DNA of 64,000 nucleotides from Sphaerochaetaceae bacterium (lineage in GTDB: Bacteria > Spirochaetota > Spirochaetia > Sphaerochaetales > Sphaerochaetaceae): NCBI GenBank assembly GCA_024405015.1, contig JAKSPE010000004.1:62001-126000 (forward strand), in the 5' to 3' direction. A program made the position numbers and the translations under genes. Positions 9,572 through 18,815 of this stretch are shown here, in pieces. Within the stretch, counting starts at the first letter, position 1. Every line of letters starts with the position of its first letter. The notes below the pieces were generated by a model. The model saw only the letters and a list, made by a program, of their open reading frames with translations, was not told where the DNA came from and searched no databases.

Positions 9572-10324
9572 ATGGGTACCAAGATCACAGGAATCCACGC
9601 AATTGAAGAGGCTCTGAAGAACGCAGCTGGCGGAAGCACACTGTATCTTCTCAGAGGCGATAAGAGAAACGCAGCTCTTGAGTTCAAGGCACAGGCCAAC
9701 GGAAAGACCGCTGTCAAGAAGGTCTCAGAGGTTGAGCTCAACAGACTCGCAGGAACAGAGGACCACAGAGGTGCTGTCCTCGATATCGGTGCAAAGAACT
9801 CCCAGAGCCAGGGCGGAAGAATCCGCGAAGTTTCCATCCTTGATTTCTGCAAAGGCCTCAAGGACGGCGAGAGCGCCCTTGTTCTTGCTCTTGATGAGAT
9901 TACCGACCCACATAACCTCGGAGCCATTCTGAGAAGCGCAGACCAGTTCTCTGCCGCTCTGATCATTGTTCCAGAAAGAAGAAGCGCCAGTGCAAACGAG
10001 ACGGTTATCCGCATCTCCTCTGGTGCCGCACAGTATGTGACCATGTCCACTGTCACAAACCTTGCTCGTGAGCTGGATGTCCTGAAGGACTACGGCTTTT
10101 GGGTCTACGGTGCTGACATGAACGGTGAGTCCTCCTACGAGACCAAGTTCTCCAAGAGAACCGTCATCGTCATGGGTAGCGAGGGTAGCGGTATGCGCTC
10201 ACTGGTCAGAACCAAGTGTGACCACATGCTCTCCATTCCAATGAGCGGTCACATCGATTCCCTCAACGTTTCCGTTGCCGCAGGAATTCTGATGTACGAG
10301 TACAGAAGATCCAACCCTGTCTGA
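9572..10324 (+). CDS. rlmB: 23S rRNA (guanosine-2'-O-)-methyltransferase RlmB-like (TrmH/SpoU family)
   Basis: 250 residues. An N-terminal substrate-binding domain (GIHAIEEAL) precedes the SPOUT knot with its three motifs: DEITDPHNLGAILRSAD, VIVMGSEGSGM and IPMSGHIDSLNVSVAAGIL. Such proteins methylate the ribose of a guanosine in the 23S peptidyl-transferase loop (G2251 in E. coli). It starts 16 bases after dnaJ with GATAGGAGAACGT as ribosome site, so it shares the dnaJ transcript. The exact target nucleotide is inferred from the family. Confidence 0.88.
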   Translation: MGTKITGIHAIEEALKNAAGGSTLYLLRGDKRNAALEFKAQANGKTAVKKVSEVELNRLAGTEDHRGAVLDIGAKNSQSQGGRIREVSILDFCKGLKDGESALVLALDEITDPHNLGAILRSADQFSAALIIVPERRSASANETVIRISSGAAQYVTMSTVTNLARELDVLKDYGFWVYGADMNGESSYETKFSKRTVIVMGSEGSGMRSLVRTKCDHMLSIPMSGHIDSLNVSVAAGILMYEYRRSNPV

Positions 10325-10350
10325 AACGTTTAGCAAACAAGTGTTGAAAA

Positions 10351-10377
10351 GGCCAGTTTTGAACTGGTCTTTTTTTA
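10351..10377 (+). terminator. Terminator of dnaJ-rlmB
   Basis: GGCCAGTT (10351-10358) pairs with AACTGGTC across a short loop and is followed by seven T residues. Confidence 0.85.
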
Positions 10378-10387
10378 TGATTGTTGC

Positions 10388-10399
10388 GATACTAGAAGC
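10388..10399 (+). promoter_or_regulatory. Leaderless-type -10 box
   Basis: GATACT (10388-10393) lies six bases before the ATG at 10400 with no ribosome site between; the -35 region falls in the preceding terminator and is weak (TGGTCT, 17-base spacer). Confidence 0.4.
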
Positions 10400-12190
10400 A
10401 TGAAGAAAATTGCTGCCGCTCTTGCGACGTTTGTTCTGATGCTTTGCATTGTCACACCTGTCTTCTCTGATGGTGTGAATTCGAAGACCTATCCGTTGAC
10501 ATCGGATCTGTATGAACTGATGGATGATCTGTATGCTCTTGAGGGCCTGTCTCGTCCTTCTACCAGTCGTCCATGGTCACAGTCGGAAGTACAGCTGATT
10601 CTTTCAAGGATAGACCAGAATTCCTTGAATGCTGTTGAAAAAGATATCTACAGCAGAATCCAGGATATTGTCAGTGGTACTCTTCGTTGGGATATGGGTG
10701 ACTATGCACTGGGTGCCTACATCGATGTTGCGCTGGAGGCCTATGCCCATTCCAATACACAGGACTTTGTCACCGATGCCGATTGGCTGCGTGGATTTGA
10801 AAAGCGTCTTCCTCTTGCCAAGCTTTCCATGGACTTCTCCATCAAAGACTATTTCTACACCTACTGTGACATCCAGTATGGATGGGGCAGAGTGTCCAAG
10901 GGTGACAAGTTCTACGGCCTTGATCTTCCGGGAAACGGCTATACCTCAGATGACGGTTATATCGGAAGTTACCAGATGGATGATGGTGCCCACATGATGG
11001 TCTGGTCCGAACAGTATTCCAAGGCCTTTGCCCATAGCGTCCTTCCTGCTTCTGCTTACTTTGATTTCATCTGGCCAAAGCGTGCCATCTTCGCCCTCGG
11101 TGGTGAGAGCTGGAGTTTCCAGTATGGCAGAGACCGCATCGAAATCGGAAACGCCAGTATTGGTAACATGCTTGTCGATGACCACACCGATTTCAACGAC
11201 TACCTGAGTGCCACCTTCTATACCGACGGCTTCAAGTACCAGTGGATCAACATCTTCCTCAATGGCATCACCGATAACGGAGAAGCCAGAACCGATGACA
11301 CCAGAATCTATATGATCCATACCCTGGAGTTCCGACCGATGAAGAGCCTTTCCTTCATCGTCTCAGAGGATGTCATGTTCAAGATGGCATCGGATAACGG
11401 CAGTGCCCAGGTTCTGGATCTGTCATTTTTGAACCCGTCTTTCATCTGGCATAATCTAAACAACCGAAGCATGTTCAATGCCATTGCCTATGGTGAGATC
11501 AACTGGGCTCCAACAAAGGGCATGGAGGTCTATGGCCAGTTCGCACTCGACCAGGCCAGAGCCCCAAATGAGGACGACTCACAAGGCGATGCCTGGGGTA
11601 TGGTCGCAGGTTTCAAGTACACAACGACAGCCGGACCTGGTGTTGCAAGACTGTATGCAGAGTTTGCCCATACCACACCGCTTCTGTACCGAAGAGATGA
11701 GGTGGATTTCATCAAGTGCTCCCGCTATTTCCACTTCGCAGGTGAGGTGGATCCTTCTGATCCGTTCACAGTCCATCGGGGAAGCAATGCCCTTGTCTTT
11801 GAGTTCATCGGTTTCCCTTATGGTGGCGATTGCCAGACACTTGAACTTGGAGGGGTCTATACGATTCCAGGAAGTCTGAAATTTACCGCCTACAGCCGTC
11901 TATACCAGCATGGACAGTTTACCATGTACACGCCACACAACCTTTCCGGAAACAATGCTTCCGTTCCGAACTATAAGGAGGGAACACCATCCGGTGATGT
12001 CATCACAAGAGCGGTACTGCTTTCCTCCAATGTCAGCTATGACATGCAGAAGGTCTTCGGCTGGATGGGTGTGACGCTTGAGACGGAACTTGACTGGGTC
12101 GGCAAGTGGGACTATACAAAGGCCACCAAAACCTACGACGACGCCAAGAGCGATTTTCAGTTCAGCATCAGTGTTGATGTAAAGCTGTGA
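10400..12190 (+). CDS. Outer-membrane beta-barrel protein, Wzi-like (paralogue 1)
   Basis: 596 residues with a clear signal peptide (cut near residue 23, TPVFS-DG). After it comes the segment SDLYELMDDLYALEGLSRPS then RPWS, a motif shared with three neighbours (L-x3-G-x3-P-S-x-x-x-P-W-S), followed by a helical stretch and then alternating aromatic strands typical of a large barrel. The best family guess is capsule-assembly Wzi (PF14052), whose E. coli member anchors capsule polysaccharide; function here is not shown. It is most like the product of 17020-18768 (shared FNALAY/FNAIAY, ALDQARAP, FIGFPYGGDC). No terminator follows; three 12-base repeats and the Fic gene do. Confidence 0.7.
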   Translation: MKKIAAALATFVLMLCIVTPVFSDGVNSKTYPLTSDLYELMDDLYALEGLSRPSTSRPWSQSEVQLILSRIDQNSLNAVEKDIYSRIQDIVSGTLRWDMGDYALGAYIDVALEAYAHSNTQDFVTDADWLRGFEKRLPLAKLSMDFSIKDYFYTYCDIQYGWGRVSKGDKFYGLDLPGNGYTSDDGYIGSYQMDDGAHMMVWSEQYSKAFAHSVLPASAYFDFIWPKRAIFALGGESWSFQYGRDRIEIGNASIGNMLVDDHTDFNDYLSATFYTDGFKYQWINIFLNGITDNGEARTDDTRIYMIHTLEFRPMKSLSFIVSEDVMFKMASDNGSAQVLDLSFLNPSFIWHNLNNRSMFNAIAYGEINWAPTKGMEVYGQFALDQARAPNEDDSQGDAWGMVAGFKYTTTAGPGVARLYAEFAHTTPLLYRRDEVDFIKCSRYFHFAGEVDPSDPFTVHRGSNALVFEFIGFPYGGDCQTLELGGVYTIPGSLKFTAYSRLYQHGQFTMYTPHNLSGNNASVPNYKEGTPSGDVITRAVLLSSNVSYDMQKVFGWMGVTLETELDWVGKWDYTKATKTYDDAKSDFQFSISVDVKL

Positions 12191-12226
12191 TGTCGGAATA
12201 AATGTCGGAATAAATGTCGGAATAAA
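12191..12226 (+). repeat. Three tandem 12-base repeats
   Basis: The unit TGTCGGAATAAA occurs three times without interruption, beginning directly after the stop of the Wzi-like gene and ending 14 bases before the -10 box of the Fic gene. The last copy overlaps the place where the -35 element should be. Confidence 0.9.
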
Positions 12227-12239
12227 ATGCATTGTGTGA

Positions 12240-12251
12240 TATACTGTGGAC
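12240..12251 (+). promoter_or_regulatory. Leaderless-type -10 box of the Fic gene
   Basis: TATACT (12240-12245) is followed by six bases and the ATG at 12252; no ribosome site is present. The -35 position lies inside the third 12-base repeat. Confidence 0.5.
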
Positions 12252-13217
12252 ATGTCCGACTACTATGTTCCGCCGTTTGATCTGACTGAAGAAATCACAG
12301 CCCTTACTCTTGAGATATGCCAGCTGCTTGGAAAGTATGTGGATTCTTCAAAGCTTTCTAAAGATCCAATGCTTCGCAAAACCAACCGAATAAGGAGCAT
12401 TCACAGTTCTCTGGCAATTGAGCATAACTCTCTTACGCAGCAGCAGGTTACGGCGCTTTTGAACGGACAGCCAGTCATAGGACCCAAACGTGATATCGAT
12501 GAGGTCATCAACGCCAACCAGGTCTATGACCTTGTTGAAACCCTTCGCCCTTACAATGTAGATGACCTCCTTCTTGCACACTCAATGATGATGGGTGGTA
12601 TCGTATCAGATGCAGGTCATTTTCGTGCAAAGGGTGTTGGTGTCTACAAAGGGACGCAGTTGATTCATATGGGAACGCGTCCTGAGATGGTTCCAAGTCT
12701 GACGGGCCAGTTGATGGAGTGGGCGCACCACTCCAAAATTCATCCTCTTATCAAGAGCTGCATCTTCCACTATGAATTCGTCTATATCCATCCTTTTTCT
12801 GATGGGAACGGAAGAACCGCACGCTTTTGGCATACCCTGATGCTATCAAAATGGGAACCTCTATTTGCTTGGCTTCCGATTGAGAGTCTGATCTACAGAC
12901 GGCAATCCGAATATTTTGATGCAATCGCAGCATCAAACGCAGAAGGCAAATCGACAGTCTTCATCTCGTTTATGTTGCATGTCATAAAGGATGTTCTTCA
13001 GCAGAACGTCCAACTGGGTCTTTCTGACATGACGGACCCAAAGGATAGGATCCTTTCATTCCTGAAAAGCCAACCAAAGGCCAGTGCAAAGCAACTGTCC
13101 CTTGAACTCGGCCTTTCCTCCCGACATGTGGAGCGTCTTCTTTCACAGCTGAAAGAGGAGGGCAAACTTCAGAGGCTTGGCCCTAACCGTAACGGAACCT
13201 GGATGGTTCTTGAGTAG
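12252..13217 (+). CDS. Fic family protein (AMP-transferase-like)
   Basis: 321 residues. The active loop HPFSDGNGRTAR (about 180-191) is a full Fic motif: His for catalysis, Asp/Glu-type metal site, and the GNGR anion hole. An inhibitory-helix motif of the (S/T)xAIE type appears as SSLAIEHN (near residue 53), so activity is probably self-inhibited in cis. The last ~65 residues form a winged-helix (DRILSFLKSQPKASAKQLS... and SSRHVERLLSQL). This N-inhibited, HTH-ended layout is common in solitary bacterial Fic proteins. ATG 12252 is preferred over GTG 12246 because of the leaderless promoter spacing. It sits among outer-membrane protein genes; target unknown. Confidence 0.9.
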   Translation: MSDYYVPPFDLTEEITALTLEICQLLGKYVDSSKLSKDPMLRKTNRIRSIHSSLAIEHNSLTQQQVTALLNGQPVIGPKRDIDEVINANQVYDLVETLRPYNVDDLLLAHSMMMGGIVSDAGHFRAKGVGVYKGTQLIHMGTRPEMVPSLTGQLMEWAHHSKIHPLIKSCIFHYEFVYIHPFSDGNGRTARFWHTLMLSKWEPLFAWLPIESLIYRRQSEYFDAIAASNAEGKSTVFISFMLHVIKDVLQQNVQLGLSDMTDPKDRILSFLKSQPKASAKQLSLELGLSSRHVERLLSQLKEEGKLQRLGPNRNGTWMVLE

Positions 13218-13252
13218 AAAAGACCCCTCATCGGAGGTCCGACAAGGGGTCT
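13217..13252 (-). terminator. Terminator of Wzi-like paralogue 2
   Basis: AGACCCCT (13221-13228) pairs with AGGGGTCT (13245-13252). On the minus strand the stem is followed by TTTTCT, so it serves the leftward gene ending at 13276; it may also stop convergent Fic transcripts. Confidence 0.75.
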
Positions 13253-13275
13253 GGAAGTTGAACTTTCGTTAGGCC

Positions 13276-15042
13276 TTACAGGCTGTACTTGATGCCAAGT
13301 GAAATCTGAAGGTCGTTCTGGTTGTTGTCTGCGACGTTGTTCATGTTCTTGACGATCATGTAGTCAGCAGCAAGGTTTGCGCTCAGACCCTTTGCAATCT
13401 GGTACTGTGCTGTCAGAGACAGGACAACAGACTTCTCCACGGCATGCTCGTTGATGATAGTTCCTGTGGATGGATCATAGTCATCCTTCTCGAATGGGTT
13501 GAAAGTGGTTGGAGTGCTGACATCTGGAGCATCATCATACTGCTTTCTGTACATATGCCACTTGCTGTTTGCATTCATGGAGCCGTGCTCAAGGAACATT
13601 GCCTCGAAACCGAAGTTAGCAACGCTTGGAATCTCGTAGTTGAGCTTTCCGTCAAACAGGATGACATCGTTGCCGTACTTGTATGTCACGAACATTCTCT
13701 CAAGGATGATTCTGTCACAGGAGATGGTTCTGAACAGAGCATCGTAGCCGTAACCGACAGCATAATCATCATTGTGCTCATCGTTTGTCTCTTTGTAGTG
13801 GAGACCTCTGATGTAGAGGAAAGGGTCTGTCTTGGCGAACTCAAGGCTTGCTGTGAGGATGCCACCGTCAAGGGCATAGGCTCCCTTGACTCCAGCCAGC
13901 ATACCGTGAGCAGCTGGGTTTGTTCTTCCCTCACCAGGACCTGAGAACTCGTCAAGAGCGAACTGTCCGTAAACGTTGAATCCCTTCACTGGAGTGTAGT
14001 TGCCTTCGAAAACCAGAAGTGAGTTTCCGTTTCCTGCAACATACTCATTGTGCATGAAGCCGAATGGGTTGATCTGACCAAGGTTGAAGTTCTGTCCGTC
14101 AACAGACCAGAACATGCAAGCCTCATTGACGACAAGGCCAACCTTGTTCTGAAGCATGTTGAACTCAAGTCTGTGGGCAACCAGTGCCTTGAATCCATCG
14201 AGGCTGTGGTACTGGCTTTCCTCAGAGCCTGTTGCTGGATACATAGCTGTGACCAAGGAATACTTGAACTTCTCAAAGAAGGTGTTGAATCTGACCATTG
14301 TGTGCTTTGGGAAGGAAGATGAGAGCATCAGGTTTCCGGACTCTCCAGCACCCCAACTGAGTTTGTCGCGACCAGCCATGACATTCCAGTGCTCACCACC
14401 AGCAGAGACAAATGCTCTGTATGGGACTGTCCAGTCAAAATCTGCAAGGATGTCACCATTGGATGGAGTGGAGAAGAGGATTCCATTGACGACAGGCAGG
14501 TTTGTGTTGATGGCATTCATGTACAGACCGTTTCCTGCTGGCTTTGAGACATCGTAACCGATGCAGTTCTGGACTGCGAATTCAAAATAGCCATAGAATC
14601 TGTCAGTTGGCCATGTCTCGAACTTGAAGTTCAGGACAGGGTCTCTGTCTGTGTAGCTGTGGAACCACTTGTCATAATCGTTGAACTTTGTATTTGTGTG
14701 GTAGTAAGCCTCAAGAGCTGCATCCAGACCGAACTGCATGCCAAGGTTATCAGCATACTGCTGCTTCGGATCGGAAGTGATCATGGACTTCACGTAGTCG
14801 TAGTAGCTCTGTGCGCTCTTTGGAAGAGAATCCTTGTCTACATAGGAAAGCATGAGCTGAAGCTCTGCTTCACTCCAAGGACCGGATGATGATGGAAGGC
14901 TTCTGCCTGCCAGGATGAAGAGTGTCTCCATTGCCTCATAGACGCCGGAATCCACTGAATAGATCTTCTGCTCATTTGTGTATGCGAACACAGATGTCAG
15001 AAGAACTGAAACCATAAGAAAAACGGAAAGTGCTTTCTTCAT
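13276..15042 (-). CDS. Outer-membrane beta-barrel protein, Wzi-like (paralogue 2)
   Basis: 588 residues; signal peptide MKKALSVFLMVSVLLTSVFA. The motif LFILAGRSLPSSSGPWS follows near residue 42, then barrel-type sequence ending in the short aromatic strand LGIKYSL, as expected for BAM-assembled porins. AAAGGGGAACTT gives a normal ribosome site. It resembles paralogue 3 (15134-16978) more than paralogues 1 and 4: both share the GRD(K/R)LSWGAGE segment and LINPFGF/LNPMNF regions. Wzi family membership is a memory-based guess; a role in envelope polysaccharide binding is inference. Confidence 0.7.
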   Translation of the reverse strand: MKKALSVFLMVSVLLTSVFAYTNEQKIYSVDSGVYEAMETLFILAGRSLPSSSGPWSEAELQLMLSYVDKDSLPKSAQSYYDYVKSMITSDPKQQYADNLGMQFGLDAALEAYYHTNTKFNDYDKWFHSYTDRDPVLNFKFETWPTDRFYGYFEFAVQNCIGYDVSKPAGNGLYMNAINTNLPVVNGILFSTPSNGDILADFDWTVPYRAFVSAGGEHWNVMAGRDKLSWGAGESGNLMLSSSFPKHTMVRFNTFFEKFKYSLVTAMYPATGSEESQYHSLDGFKALVAHRLEFNMLQNKVGLVVNEACMFWSVDGQNFNLGQINPFGFMHNEYVAGNGNSLLVFEGNYTPVKGFNVYGQFALDEFSGPGEGRTNPAAHGMLAGVKGAYALDGGILTASLEFAKTDPFLYIRGLHYKETNDEHNDDYAVGYGYDALFRTISCDRIILERMFVTYKYGNDVILFDGKLNYEIPSVANFGFEAMFLEHGSMNANSKWHMYRKQYDDAPDVSTPTTFNPFEKDDYDPSTGTIINEHAVEKSVVLSLTAQYQIAKGLSANLAADYMIVKNMNNVADNNQNDLQISLGIKYSL

Positions 15043-15133
15043 AAGTTCCCCTTTAAGTTGTTATACCATGCATCGGCCATTGTAACCTAAAGGGGAATCA
15101 TTTCCAATGTTATTTTTTTACTAAATGCAAATA

Positions 15134-16978
15134 TCAGAATTTGAGTGTGAGACTGACAACTGTCTGGAAATCATCCTGGTTGATGCCGCTTTCATTGCCA
15201 TAGTTGACGATGTTCACATAGTCAGCCTGAACCATGGCATCCAGATAACGAGTCACAGCATAGTTTGCGTTTATGCCGCAGATGGTTGTGTACTGGATGC
15301 TGTTTCGCACGACCTTGGCATTCGGGTACTTGTTGTTATTGGTGGTATGGCTTGGCGTAGGGGAGGTGTGATTGACATCGTAGCTTTCCTGGCTTCCTCC
15401 ATACCAGTCCCACTGTGTCCATGCATCATGTGTTCCGTGTGCCATGAAAAGGAGGCTTCCTTCTACGCTGAACTTCAGGTCGCTTCTGGTCCAACCTGCT
15501 TTGAGGTTGCCCACAAGCGCATCACAGCCATAGGTGTAACCCAAGAAATAGTTGTTGTAAGTGATGTCGCCTACGGAAGAGCTCCAGTCTCTGAGGGCTA
15601 CGACATAGTCGATTCCATACATGCCATCATCAACGCCGTGTGAGTTCTCATAGATGCCATCTCTAAGATAAAGGTATGGGCTTGTCTTGGCAAATTCTCC
15701 GGTGATGTGAAACAGTCCGTCTCCCACGGTGAAGGCACTCTTGGCTCCCAGCATGAATCCTGAGGCTGGAGGGGTGCTGCTCTCGGTTGGGGAAGGGTTG
15801 TCTTCGATGCCTGGGAAGGCGATTTCGTCGATGATGACTTGACCGAAGAGGTTCAGTCCCTTGATCGGGGTGTAGTCAAATTCAAAAGCAAGAGTGGAGT
15901 TTGAGTTGTTTGCGATATAGTTGTTGTGATTGAAGTTCATTGGATTCAGGGCGCGGAAATCAATGGTGTTGTCCTCAGACATGTACATGAGACCTTCCGT
16001 ACCAGTGACGGTGAGCCTGTCGTTGAGAAAGCGTCCTTCGAACCTGTGTGCGATATACATGCGAAGTCCATGCAAGGCAGGGTAGTCCTGATGCTGGCCG
16101 TGCCATGTTCCGGTGTCACTTCCTTCGTACTGGTTGTCCCAGTAGTTGATCGGGTGCGTGTAGAAACTTGTGAGAAAGGTGTACTTGAAATGCTTGGTGT
16201 AGGTGGTGGCTCTGAAGAAATCCTGCCATGGCATGTTGTCACTGATTGTCAGGTTTCCTACTTCTCCAGCACCCCAAGAGAGTCGGTCACGACCAATTTG
16301 GAGGTTCCATCCGTTTCCACCAACGGAAGCGAAAGCCTTATGAGGGAAGTTCGCGTCAAACAGGGCAAGCTCTGGTGTAAGGGATCTGAAAAAGAGGATG
16401 TTTGTGTTAAGGTTCTCGTAGCCGAGTTCTCGTTCATAGTCATCGCCTGCATGCCAGGAGTTTCCCAGGTCCATCTGGAAATTGGTATAGATGCTCTGAT
16501 AGATGAAAGACTCCCACTCGATGTTGTAGAAGCTCTTCTGGTCCTTGGCGCTGTAGATCCACTGGTCCACTCCCTGGAAAGCCTTCTCCTCAACACCCTG
16601 GACTGTGGTTCTTGCATACCCGTCGGCGTTGGTGTGCAGATACAGCTCGAGATTCAACGTGCTATTGAAATTGAATGCCGCATCTTCACGTTCGATTCTG
16701 GCATCCTTTGTGAGGTTCGACAGGACGGTATCATAGGTATTCTTTTCTACCTGATTGAGTGCCTGATAGTCGAGGATACCAAGCATTTTCATAAGTTCAT
16801 CGGCACTCCACGGTCCCGTTGTGGATGGAAGGCTATGACCCTGACTGATGTATAGGTACTTGATTGCCTGGTATTCATCACAGGATGTCCCGAAGATTCT
16901 CTGAAGATTGTCTGCTTTTGCAAACAGAATGCCTGCAAAGATGATTGCAATGGATACGATAGTCAAAAGTCTTTTCAT
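15134..16978 (-). CDS. Outer-membrane beta-barrel protein, Wzi-like (paralogue 3)
   Basis: 614 residues, the longest of the group. Signal peptide to about residue 21 (FAGILFAKA), then LYISQGHSLPSTTGPWS near residue 46, then barrel-type strands with GRDRLSWGAGEVGNL; the last residue is Phe (TLKF), the classic outer-membrane signal. It is transcribed away from paralogue 4, with only 41 bases between the two start codons. GGGAGAGG about eleven bases upstream is a possible ribosome site. It and paralogue 2 are likely a duplicated pair in the same orientation. Confidence 0.7.
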   Translation of the reverse strand: MKRLLTIVSIAIIFAGILFAKADNLQRIFGTSCDEYQAIKYLYISQGHSLPSTTGPWSADELMKMLGILDYQALNQVEKNTYDTVLSNLTKDARIEREDAAFNFNSTLNLELYLHTNADGYARTTVQGVEEKAFQGVDQWIYSAKDQKSFYNIEWESFIYQSIYTNFQMDLGNSWHAGDDYERELGYENLNTNILFFRSLTPELALFDANFPHKAFASVGGNGWNLQIGRDRLSWGAGEVGNLTISDNMPWQDFFRATTYTKHFKYTFLTSFYTHPINYWDNQYEGSDTGTWHGQHQDYPALHGLRMYIAHRFEGRFLNDRLTVTGTEGLMYMSEDNTIDFRALNPMNFNHNNYIANNSNSTLAFEFDYTPIKGLNLFGQVIIDEIAFPGIEDNPSPTESSTPPASGFMLGAKSAFTVGDGLFHITGEFAKTSPYLYLRDGIYENSHGVDDGMYGIDYVVALRDWSSSVGDITYNNYFLGYTYGCDALVGNLKAGWTRSDLKFSVEGSLLFMAHGTHDAWTQWDWYGGSQESYDVNHTSPTPSHTTNNNKYPNAKVVRNSIQYTTICGINANYAVTRYLDAMVQADYVNIVNYGNESGINQDDFQTVVSLTLKF

Positions 16979-17005
16979 TTCCCGTTAAACCTCTCCCGTA
17001 TTTAT

Positions 17006-17013
17006 TGTATACT
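17006..17013. promoter_or_regulatory. Overlapping divergent -10 boxes
   Basis: The palindrome GTATAC supplies TATACT on the plus strand (17008-17013; six bases before ATG 17020, with TTAAAC 17 bases upstream) and TATACA on the minus strand (17011-17006) for the gene starting at 16978. The two boxes share four bases, so RNA polymerase cannot open both at once. Confidence 0.45.
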
Positions 17014-17019
17014 AAACTT

Positions 17020-18768
17020 ATGAGAAAAGTAATCATTCTCCTTTTAGTGTTCTTTGCTCTCGTTTCGATCTCGACCGTTTTCGCTGCTGACAGCGTAAAT
17101 GCAATCATCTATCCGCTGGAAAGTTCCATCTACGACAATATGGATGCCCTCTATTCTCTGTGCGGTATGGTCAAGCCTTCCACTAACAGACCATGGTCCG
17201 ATGCACAGGCTAGACGTATCCTTTCCAGGGTGGATGCCGTTTCCCTGTCCAGGGTGGCACTGAGCCTTTATGATGAGATTCTGAAGTCTCTTGATGAGGG
17301 GCTTCGATGGAAGTTCTCCGATGATTTCCAGCTTTCTGCCGGCATCAATTTCGGTCTTGATCTGTATGCCCATTCCAATCCAGACCAGTTCAACACCGAA
17401 ACCGATTGGGAACGCAGCTATCACGAACGTCAGAGCCTCATGAAGGTCTATTTCGAGTTTACAAGTGGTGACTATTTCTACACGACAAGTGACATCCATT
17501 ACAAATGGAGCAGGGCTGATTACAACGACCACTACGGTAAATACATCGGTTCTAACAAACTCTCCAAAGACGGTTATGTCGGTTCCTACAAGCCGGATGA
17601 CACCTCCTACTACGTGGATAGGTCCTATTGGTTTACACAGAGACTGGGTACGAACTTTTTCACCAACACCATGAACTTCTCCTTCATCTGGCCAAAGAGG
17701 GCAGTCTTCTCCCTTGGTGGTGACCGTTGGAACTTTTCCATCAACCGTGATGTCCTGAGCATGGGTAATGCCAATTTCGGAAACCTTCTTGTGGACTCCC
17801 ATGATTTCAGCGACTTTGCGCGCCTTACTATGTTCGGTGACTATTTCAACTATGACCTTGTTCTCATGTTCCTGAACACCTTGGTTTCCGATAACGAACA
17901 GCATGCGACAACAGAAGGGCGTATGTTCATGATTCACACTTTGCAGTTCAGAGCGTGGGACAGAATCTCATTCACTGCAAGTGAGAATGTCATGTACAAG
18001 TACGAGAACTTTGACCCTCTGTACCTGAATCCTGCTTTCATCTACCACAACCTCAATAACAGAGCCATGTTCAATGCGCTTGCCTATCTTGAGGTCAATG
18101 CTTCGGTACTTCCTGGTCTTGAGGTCTACGCACAGTATGCGATGGATCAGGCTCGCGCCCCACATGAGGGAGATAATCAAAGCGATGCCTCCGGTATCGT
18201 CGCCGGCGTGCAGTATACCAATGCTTTGGGAAATGGTGTCCTTACCAGCTATGCTGAGTTTGCAAGCACCACACCACTTCTGTACAGACGAGACATTGTC
18301 GATTTCATCCGTGTGAATCGCTATTGGTCCCATTCCGCTTTGGATGGTTCTTTCGGTGGTGGACACGTTCCGTTCTTCGACTACATCGGTTTCCCTTATG
18401 GTGGTGATTGTCTGATGCTTGAGCTCAGAAGTACCTACACAAGTCTTGCCAACTGGAAGGCTAGTGCTTTCGCTCGTGCCGTAGAGAAGGGCAACATGAA
18501 CATGTTCAAAAGCCATAGCAATAGTGGATACAACGATGGCGATGCCAACTATGCTGGTAAGACTCCATCTGGTGCAGTCATCAAGCAATTTGTCGTATGT
18601 GGCCTTGAGTTTGATGCGGATCTGGATGAGTTTTTCAAATGGCCTGGTGTGAAGCTTTCGTGTGAACTAGACTGGATTGGACGCTGCGATTACGAGAAGG
18701 CTTCCAAGAGCCGTAGCAATATGCAAAGTGATGTTCAGTTTACAATGGGCATTTCTGTTGAAGTGTGA
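17020..18768 (+). CDS. Outer-membrane beta-barrel protein, Wzi-like (paralogue 4)
   Basis: 582 residues. ATG 17020 is preferred to the TTG at 17005 since it starts a standard signal peptide (MRKVIILLLVFFALVSISTVFA) and stands six bases after a TATACT box. LYSLCGMVKPSTNRPWS near residue 48 is the shared motif. It is the closest relative of paralogue 1 (both have IWPKRA(I/V)F(A/S)LGG, AMDQARAPHE/ALDQARAPNE and FIGFPYGGDC-like blocks), though they are 6 kb apart. The next gene follows after 47 bases. Confidence 0.7.
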   Translation: MRKVIILLLVFFALVSISTVFAADSVNAIIYPLESSIYDNMDALYSLCGMVKPSTNRPWSDAQARRILSRVDAVSLSRVALSLYDEILKSLDEGLRWKFSDDFQLSAGINFGLDLYAHSNPDQFNTETDWERSYHERQSLMKVYFEFTSGDYFYTTSDIHYKWSRADYNDHYGKYIGSNKLSKDGYVGSYKPDDTSYYVDRSYWFTQRLGTNFFTNTMNFSFIWPKRAVFSLGGDRWNFSINRDVLSMGNANFGNLLVDSHDFSDFARLTMFGDYFNYDLVLMFLNTLVSDNEQHATTEGRMFMIHTLQFRAWDRISFTASENVMYKYENFDPLYLNPAFIYHNLNNRAMFNALAYLEVNASVLPGLEVYAQYAMDQARAPHEGDNQSDASGIVAGVQYTNALGNGVLTSYAEFASTTPLLYRRDIVDFIRVNRYWSHSALDGSFGGGHVPFFDYIGFPYGGDCLMLELRSTYTSLANWKASAFARAVEKGNMNMFKSHSNSGYNDGDANYAGKTPSGAVIKQFVVCGLEFDADLDEFFKWPGVKLSCELDWIGRCDYEKASKSRSNMQSDVQFTMGISVEV

Positions 18769-18815
18769 TATAAAACAGTTTGACTGATTTAGTTAATAAT
18801 AATATGGAGGGATAT

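Noticed and set aside
12191..12226. CRISPR array
   Set aside because: The three 12-base units have no spacers and there are no cas genes.
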